Origin: Comamonadaceae bacterium
Lineage (GTDB): Bacteria; Pseudomonadota; Gammaproteobacteria; Burkholderiales; Burkholderiaceae_C
Assembly (NCBI GenBank): GCA_024642025.1
Contig: JAHEBY010000066.1
Span: 1 to 9,832, forward strand
Direction: 5' to 3'
Length of the DNA stretch: 9,832 bases
Below the pieces are notes generated by a model that saw nothing but the letters and a program-made list of their open reading frames with translations, was not told the origin of the DNA and did no database searches. Position numbers and translations under genes: made by a program. Below, one piece after another: positions 6,008 to 9,832 of this stretch (positions are counted from its first letter, which is position 1; each line of letters opens with the position of its first letter).

Positions 6008-7882
6008 TCAGCCCGCTCCCATCGCCAGAGCAAGGCGATAAGTGATCCAGCTGGCCATATAGGCCAAGCCAAACAGATAGCCCGCCATCATCAGGGCATA
6101 GCGCCAGCTATTGGTCTCGCGCTTGACGGCCGCCAGCGTGGAGAGGCATTGGGGCGCAAACACGTACCACACCAGCAATGACAGCGCTGTTGCCACCGAC
6201 CAATTGGTTGCAATGATGGGCCCAAGTGTGGACGCCACATCGCCATCGGTTGCGGACAACGCGTAAACCGTACCCAGCGCACCCACCGCCACTTCCCGCG
6301 CCGCCAACCCCGGCACCAGGGCAATCGCGATCTGCCAGTTGAAGCCGATGGGGGCGACCAGCACTTCAAGCCATTGCCCCAATATCCCGGCCAGACTGTA
6401 TTGGATGGCCGGGCCGGTCGCTCCAGCAGGCGGGGCCGGAAATGTGGAGAGAAACCACAACAAAATGGTCAGCGCCAGAATGATGCCGCCGACGCGTTTG
6501 AGGAAGATGACGGTGCGCTCGTACAACCCCATGGCCAGATGGCGCAGGCTGGGCATGCGGTAGGAAGGCAGCTCCATCAAAAGCGGTGTGGGACGCACGT
6601 GCCCGCGCCACAACTTGAATGCTCCGGCCACCGCCATGGCACTGGCAATTCCTCCGAAGTAAAGCCCAAACAGCACGACACCCTGCAGATTGAACACGCC
6701 CCACACGGTGCGTTCCGGAATGAACGCACCGATCAACAGCGCATACACGGGCAGGCGCGCCGAACAGGTCATCAATGGCGCAATCATGATGGTCACCAAG
6801 CGGTCACGCCAATGGGTGATGGTGCGCGTGGCCATCACGCCGGGTATGGCACACGCAAAGCTCGACAACAATGGAATGAACGAACGGCCGGATAAGCCGA
6901 CAGTGCCCATCACGCGATCCAGCAGGAAGGCGGCGCGTGGCAGATAGCCTGAATCCTCCAGTGCCAGAATGAATAGAAACAGAATCAGGATTTGCGGCAG
7001 GAACACCAGCACACCCCCTGCGCCAGCCAAAATGCCGTCTGTCAGCAGGCTTTCCAAAATGCCCGCAGGCAGATACTCGCGCAGTAGTCCAGACAAGCCT
7101 TCAACACCAGCCTTGATGGCATCCATTGGCACGTTGGCCCAGCTGAACACCGCCTGAAACATCAAGAACAGCGTGCAAGCCAGCACCAGCATGCCCCACA
7201 ACGGGTGCAGCACGATGCGATCAATCGCGTCATCCCGTTGCAGGCTGTCGCGCGGTGCCGTTACGGTAGCCGCCATGATGCGACGCACTGCCTGCTGCGT
7301 CGCCATGACCGCATCAAAATCAGGAGCCCGCCACGTGCGGACGGTGCCCAACGTCGAAGCGGCGGGTGCCCAGGTTTCCAGAAAAGCCACCAGTTTGGCC
7401 GCGCCGTTGTGGTGAATACCAACCGTCTCCACCACGGGAATGCCCAACTCCCGCGAGAGGGCGGGCACGTCAATGCGGATATCCGAACGCGCAGCGGCGT
7501 CGCTCATGTTCAGCGCCAACACCATGGGCAGGCCGATGGCGCGCGTTTCCAGCACCAGGCGCAGATTCAATTCCAGATTGGTGGCATCCGCTACACAGAC
7601 CAGACAATCAGGCAAGGGTTCCCCGGCGCGCTGGCCAGTCACGATATCCCGCGTGATGGCTTCGTCAGCGCTTAGCGCGTTCAGGCTGTAGGCGCCAGGC
7701 AAATCCAGCACGACAACACGTTTGCCGGATTGGGTGACGAGCAAGCCCTGCTTTCGCTCCACGGTGACACCCGCGTAGTTGGCGACCTTTTGCCGACTGC
7801 CCGTCAGCAGATTGAATAACGCTGTCTTGCCACAGTTAGGGTTGCCCAGCAACGCAACTTGAAGGGATCCAGCCGTAATCAT
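6008..7882 (-). CDS. feoB: Ferrous iron transport protein B
   Basis: Inner-membrane Fe(II) uptake protein with an N-terminal G domain. The 624 residues show the G1 motif G-N-P-N-C-G-K-T (13-20), the switch region N-Y-A-G-V-T-V-E (35-42), G3 D-L-P-G (60-63) and G4 N-M-S-D (125-128), then a helical spacer, then membrane segments from about residue 228. The two gate repeats include S-F-A-C-A-I-P-G (341-348, Cys344) and T-C-S-A-R-L-P-V (372-379, Cys373), the conserved cysteines of FeoB proteins. It is shorter than E. coli FeoB (773 residues), mainly in the loops and C-terminal part, which I consider normal for short proteobacterial FeoB. The ATG overlaps the feoA stop as ATGA (4 bases), and the Cys-cluster gene follows after 2 bases, so all three are translationally coupled. 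Control is expected from the Fur box upstream of feoA. Confidence 0.97.
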   Translation of the reverse strand: MITAGSLQVALLGNPNCGKTALFNLLTGSRQKVANYAGVTVERKQGLLVTQSGKRVVVLDLPGAYSLNALSADEAITRDIVTGQRAGEPLPDCLVCVADATNLELNLRLVLETRAIGLPMVLALNMSDAAARSDIRIDVPALSRELGIPVVETVGIHHNGAAKLVAFLETWAPAASTLGTVRTWRAPDFDAVMATQQAVRRIMAATVTAPRDSLQRDDAIDRIVLHPLWGMLVLACTLFLMFQAVFSWANVPMDAIKAGVEGLSGLLREYLPAGILESLLTDGILAGAGGVLVFLPQILILFLFILALEDSGYLPRAAFLLDRVMGTVGLSGRSFIPLLSSFACAIPGVMATRTITHWRDRLVTIMIAPLMTCSARLPVYALLIGAFIPERTVWGVFNLQGVVLFGLYFGGIASAMAVAGAFKLWRGHVRPTPLLMELPSYRMPSLRHLAMGLYERTVIFLKRVGGIILALTILLWFLSTFPAPPAGATGPAIQYSLAGILGQWLEVLVAPIGFNWQIAIALVPGLAAREVAVGALGTVYALSATDGDVASTLGPIIATNWSVATALSLLVWYVFAPQCLSTLAAVKRETNSWRYALMMAGYLFGLAYMASWITYRLALAMGAG

Positions 7883-8190
7883 GGCCGCACCACTGCCGCA
7901 GACGAGTTTGACGTGCTGACGCGGATCATGGCCGCCTCGCGCTGTCGAAGGGCAAAGGTTGTATGGCCCACACGAACGGCAATCGGGTCGGCTGAGGGAA
8001 ACCCGCGAGCGATAGCGCGCACCTGCACACCGGGGAGAAAGCCAATCTCCAGCAGGCGCAACAGAACGCTCTTGTCATCAAGGTCGTTGGAGTGCTGCAA
8101 ACTCACCACCCACGCGTTAACCCGAGCGGGCAGTTCGTGCAGGCCCATGGTCGTCAAATGACCCGACTGGTCGGCGATAGTTGAGCTCAT
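7879..8190 (-). CDS. feoA: Ferrous iron transport protein A
   Basis: A 103-residue cytosolic SH3-like protein thought to assist FeoB. The FeoA core runs from about residue 17 to 92: L-H-E-L-P-A-R-V, then R-L-L-E-I-G-F-L-P-G-V-Q-V-R-A-I-A-R (45-62), then the strand D-P-I-A-V-R-V-G and the end F-A-L-R-Q-R-E-A-A-M-I. Short extensions at both ends make it longer than the usual 75-85 residues. The ATG at 8190 was chosen; a second ATG at 8148 (residue 15) would give a more typical length, but it also lacks a clear ribosome site. It is the first gene of the operon feoA-feoB-Cys protein, with a 4-base overlap into feoB. The promoter and Fur box lie 16-58 bases upstream, so induction under iron limitation is expected. 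Confidence 0.92.
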   Translation of the reverse strand: MSSTIADQSGHLTTMGLHELPARVNAWVVSLQHSNDLDDKSVLLRLLEIGFLPGVQVRAIARGFPSADPIAVRVGHTTFALRQREAAMIRVSTSNSSAAVVRP

Positions 8191-8205
8191 GGAATTTGTC
8201 TTAAA

Positions 8206-8220
8206 TGCGAATCATTCTTA
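8206..8220 (-). promoter_or_regulatory. Fur box upstream of feoA
   Basis: TGCGAATCATTCTTA on the plus strand matches 11 of 15 positions of the 7-1-7 Fur consensus TGATAATCATTATCA, including the central AATCATT. It abuts the -10 element of the feoA promoter (8220-8225) and starts 16 bases from the feoA start codon, the expected place for iron-dependent repression. It may also affect the divergent kynB. Confidence 0.8.
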
Positions 8221-8248
8221 TTATAGACATGTTATCCGTTTTGATCAA
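8220..8248 (-). promoter_or_regulatory. feoA promoter, sigma-70 type
   Basis: On the minus strand a TTGATC -35 (8243-8248, 4 of 6) is separated by exactly 17 bases from a perfect TATAAT -10 (8220-8225). Transcription would start roughly at 8210-8214, inside the Fur box. The -35 lies within the perfect 12-bp palindrome TTTTGATCAAAA (8239-8250), a possible second operator. Confidence 0.72.
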
Positions 8249-8323
8249 AAACATAAATTTGCTGGTGCGTTGGCAAAAACCGACACCCTTGCCTACCCAA
8301 CCGCGCCACACTTGCCGTGCACC

Positions 8324-8959
8324 ATGAAACGCATCTGGGACATATCTCCACCCGTTCAGGAAGGCACGCCCGTTTTTCCCGGTGACACGCCCTACCGGCA
8401 GGAATGGGTGGCAACGGTTTCACCGGGTTGCCCCGTGAACGTGAGCACTCTGGCACTGTCACCCCATGTGGGTTCGCATGCAGATGCCCCACTGCATTAC
8501 GACAACGATGGCGCGGCGATCGGTTTCGTTAACCTCGCACCATACCTCGGCACCTGCCGCGTCATTCACGCGATCAATTGCGGCCCTTTGATTGAATGGG
8601 AGCACATCGCGCACGCCTTGCGAACCACGCAAGCAGTGCCACCCCGCATACTGGTGCGCACCTATGAAATGATGCCCGTTGACCATTGGGACGCTGAGCT
8701 TTCTGCCTATACCCCGGCAACGATCGAACGCCTTGCCGCGCTGGGCGTGGTGCTGATTGGTATCGACACGGCCAGCATCGACCCGGCCGAGAGCAAAACC
8801 CTGGACAGCCACCAGGCCATTCGCCGACTGGACATGCGTGTGCTGGAAAATCTGGTGCTGGATGACGTGCCCGAGGGCGACTATGAGTTGATCGCTTTGC
8901 CCCTCAAACTGATGACCGCTGACGCCTCACCCGTGCGCGCGATCCTGCGTGAACTCTGA
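8324..8959 (+). CDS. kynB: Kynurenine formamidase (arylformamidase, cyclase family)
   Basis: Hydrolyses N-formyl-L-kynurenine to kynurenine and formate, the second step of tryptophan catabolism, in the cytosol. The 211-residue length and sequence fit the metal-dependent cyclase-family KynB: I-W-D-I-S-P-P at the start, the metal site H-V-G-S-H-A-D-A-P-L-H with His48, His52, Asp54 and His58, then G-I-D-T-A-S-I-D-P and the C-terminal L-P-L-K-L-M-T-A-D-A-S-P-V-R-A-I-L-R. The frame is open upstream to 8189, but that part runs through the Fur box and promoter, is AT-rich and does not look like protein, so the ATG at 8324 is chosen. No strong ribosome site precedes it. kynU follows after 57 bases; a kynA gene is expected beyond the window in a kynBUA-type operon. 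Firm call. Confidence 0.94.
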   Translation: MKRIWDISPPVQEGTPVFPGDTPYRQEWVATVSPGCPVNVSTLALSPHVGSHADAPLHYDNDGAAIGFVNLAPYLGTCRVIHAINCGPLIEWEHIAHALRTTQAVPPRILVRTYEMMPVDHWDAELSAYTPATIERLAALGVVLIGIDTASIDPAESKTLDSHQAIRRLDMRVLENLVLDDVPEGDYELIALPLKLMTADASPVRAILREL

Positions 8960-9016
8960 AGTGATCGCCCCAACCGGCGCCCTTCCACACCAATCCACAT
9001 CCCCATTGCCATCCAT

Positions 9017-9832
9017 ATGACTAACCTGAACGACTGCCGCAACCTCGATGCGCAAGACCCACTGGCGCCATTGCGCGAACAATTTGTGCTGCCCGAGGGC
9101 CTTGTCTACCTCGACGGCAATTCCCTCGGTGTGCTGCCCAAAAGCGCCCCGTCTAAAGTAGCCAAGGCCATTGGGGAGGAATGGGGACAGGGCCTCATCC
9201 GCTCCTGGAACAGCGCCGGCTGGTTTGACCTGCCACAGCGACTGGGCGACAAGATTGCCCGCCTGATCGGCGCCAAACCCGGCGAAGTGGTGGCCACAGA
9301 CAGCACCTCGATCAACCTCTACAAGGTGCTGAGCGCTGCACTTTTAATAGCTAAAAGAGCAGATTCCACGAGGGCTAGAGTGCTATCAGAGCGTTCAAAC
9401 TTCCCAACAGACCTGTATATTGCCGAAGGCCTGTGCCGCCAGCATGGATGCACGCTGGAATTGCTGGAGCCCGAGCAGCTGGCCGCCGCACTACAACCAG
9501 CCGCAGCACGTGATGTGGCAGTGTTGATGTTGACACATGTGAATTACCGAACTGGCGCCATGCACGACATGGCTGCCCTTACTGCGCAAGCTCACGCGGC
9601 GGGTGTGTTGACGGTGTGGGATTTGGCTCATAGCGCGGGCGCCGTGCCAGTCGACCTGAATGCGGCGCACGCCGACTTTGCCGTGGGCTGCGGATACAAA
9701 TACCTTAACGGCGGGCCCGGCGCACCAGCCTTTGTGTGGGTGCATCCTCGGCATGCCGACTCATTCTGGCAGCCGCTCTCCGGATGGTGGGGGCATGCGG
9801 CCCCATTCGCCTTCACGCCCAACTATCAGCCC
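9017..9832 (+). CDS. kynU: Kynureninase, 5' part, cut by the window end
   Basis: PLP enzyme that cleaves kynurenine to anthranilate and alanine. The window holds 272 residues of an expected roughly 415. Landmarks are Y-L-D-G-N-S-L-G (residues 31-38), [10 protein letters not shown], the cofactor region [31 protein letters not shown] with the pyridine-binding Asp, and [10 protein letters not shown] with Schiff-base Lys228. The ATG at 9017 is the only sensible start; no Shine-Dalgarno is evident in the 57 bases after kynB. Residues about 111-124 are encoded by a repeat-like block (9347-9383) with several codons unusual for this GC-rich gene (ATA, AGA twice, AGG, CTA), in the stretch between S-A-A-L and S-E-R-S-N. 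The frame stays open to the window end. Firm call, incomplete. Confidence 0.95.
   Translation, partial: MTNLNDCRNLDAQDPLAPLREQFVLPEGLVYLDGNSLGVLPKSAPSKVAKAIGEEWGQGLIRSWNSAGWFDLPQRLGDKIARLIGAKPGEVVATDSTSINLYKVLSAALLIAKRADSTRARVLSERSNFPTDLYIAEGLCRQHGCTLELLEPEQLAAALQPAAARDVAVLMLTHVNYRTGAMHDMAALTAQAHAAGVLTVWDLAHSAGAVPVDLNAAHADFAVGCGYKYLNGGPGAPAFVWVHPRHADSFWQPLSGWWGHAAPFAFTPNYQP
9347..9383 (+). repeat. Short dispersed-repeat-like element, copy B, inside kynU
   Basis: ATAGCT at 9347-9352, then CCACGAGGGCTAGAG at 9366-9380, with the same 19-base spacing as copy A in murJ. Ungapped over 37 positions the two copies agree at 22, concentrated in ATAGCT and CCAC-AGGGC-AGA. CTTTTA (9341-9346) and TAAAAG (9352-9357) form an inverted repeat around a 5-base spacer, the same spacer length as the inverted repeat in copy A. 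The block reads through in frame in kynU and brings rare codons. Confidence 0.5.

Noticed and set aside
6374..6895. A 173-codon plus-strand frame inside feoB
   Set aside because: It is antisense to a clearly conserved membrane domain; the product is Gln/His/Arg-rich low-complexity sequence.
8189..8323. N-terminal extension of kynB by 45 codons
   Set aside because: It would run across the Fur box and feoA promoter, is not protein-like, and KynB proteins are about 210 residues starting at the I-W-D-I-S block.

Overview
This 9.8 kb window looks like chromosomal DNA from a betaproteobacterium of the order Burkholderiales, most likely Comamonadaceae (Rhodoferax, Polaromonas or Acidovorax type). 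The grounds are the long 102-residue S20 protein with a Lys-rich start, a DUF3579 gene facing argD-argF, a kynB-kynU pair, and short dispersed-repeat sequences of a kind I associate with that family. Placement is by recognition of protein and motif patterns, not by a database search. Coding density is high, and no stretch over 300 bases lacks a gene.

Layout: (1) 49-2523, minus strand: murJ (lipid II flippase) followed by a SirB1-family transglutaminase-like/TPR gene. (2) 2524-3146: rpsT (ribosomal protein S20) on the plus strand, with an extended -10 promoter embedded in a perfect inverted repeat and a strong bidirectional terminator at 3079-3108. (3) 3147-3491, minus: a DUF3579 protein. (4) 3641-5783, plus: argD and argF, arginine biosynthesis enzymes 7 bases apart, behind a leader that holds a GC-rich hairpin and a 20-codon open frame. 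(5) 5766-8190, minus: feoA-feoB plus a 79-residue membrane protein with a CX2CX2CX2C cluster, forming a tightly packed ferrous-iron uptake operon. Its last gene overlaps the end of argF tail-to-tail by 18 bases. (6) 8191-8323: a divergent control region with a Fur box, a near-consensus feoA promoter and a 12-bp palindrome. (7) 8324-9832, plus: kynB and the first 272 codons of kynU, which starts tryptophan breakdown through kynurenine to anthranilate. kynU runs off the window.

Most of the window is conserved housekeeping metabolism. The least expected signals are two related short repeats, one embedded in frame in the last helix of murJ and one in kynU; the Cys-cluster partner of FeoB; the iron-regulated region shared by feo and kyn; and the structured leader in front of argD. 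I see no tRNA, rRNA, CRISPR array, insertion sequence or phage gene.
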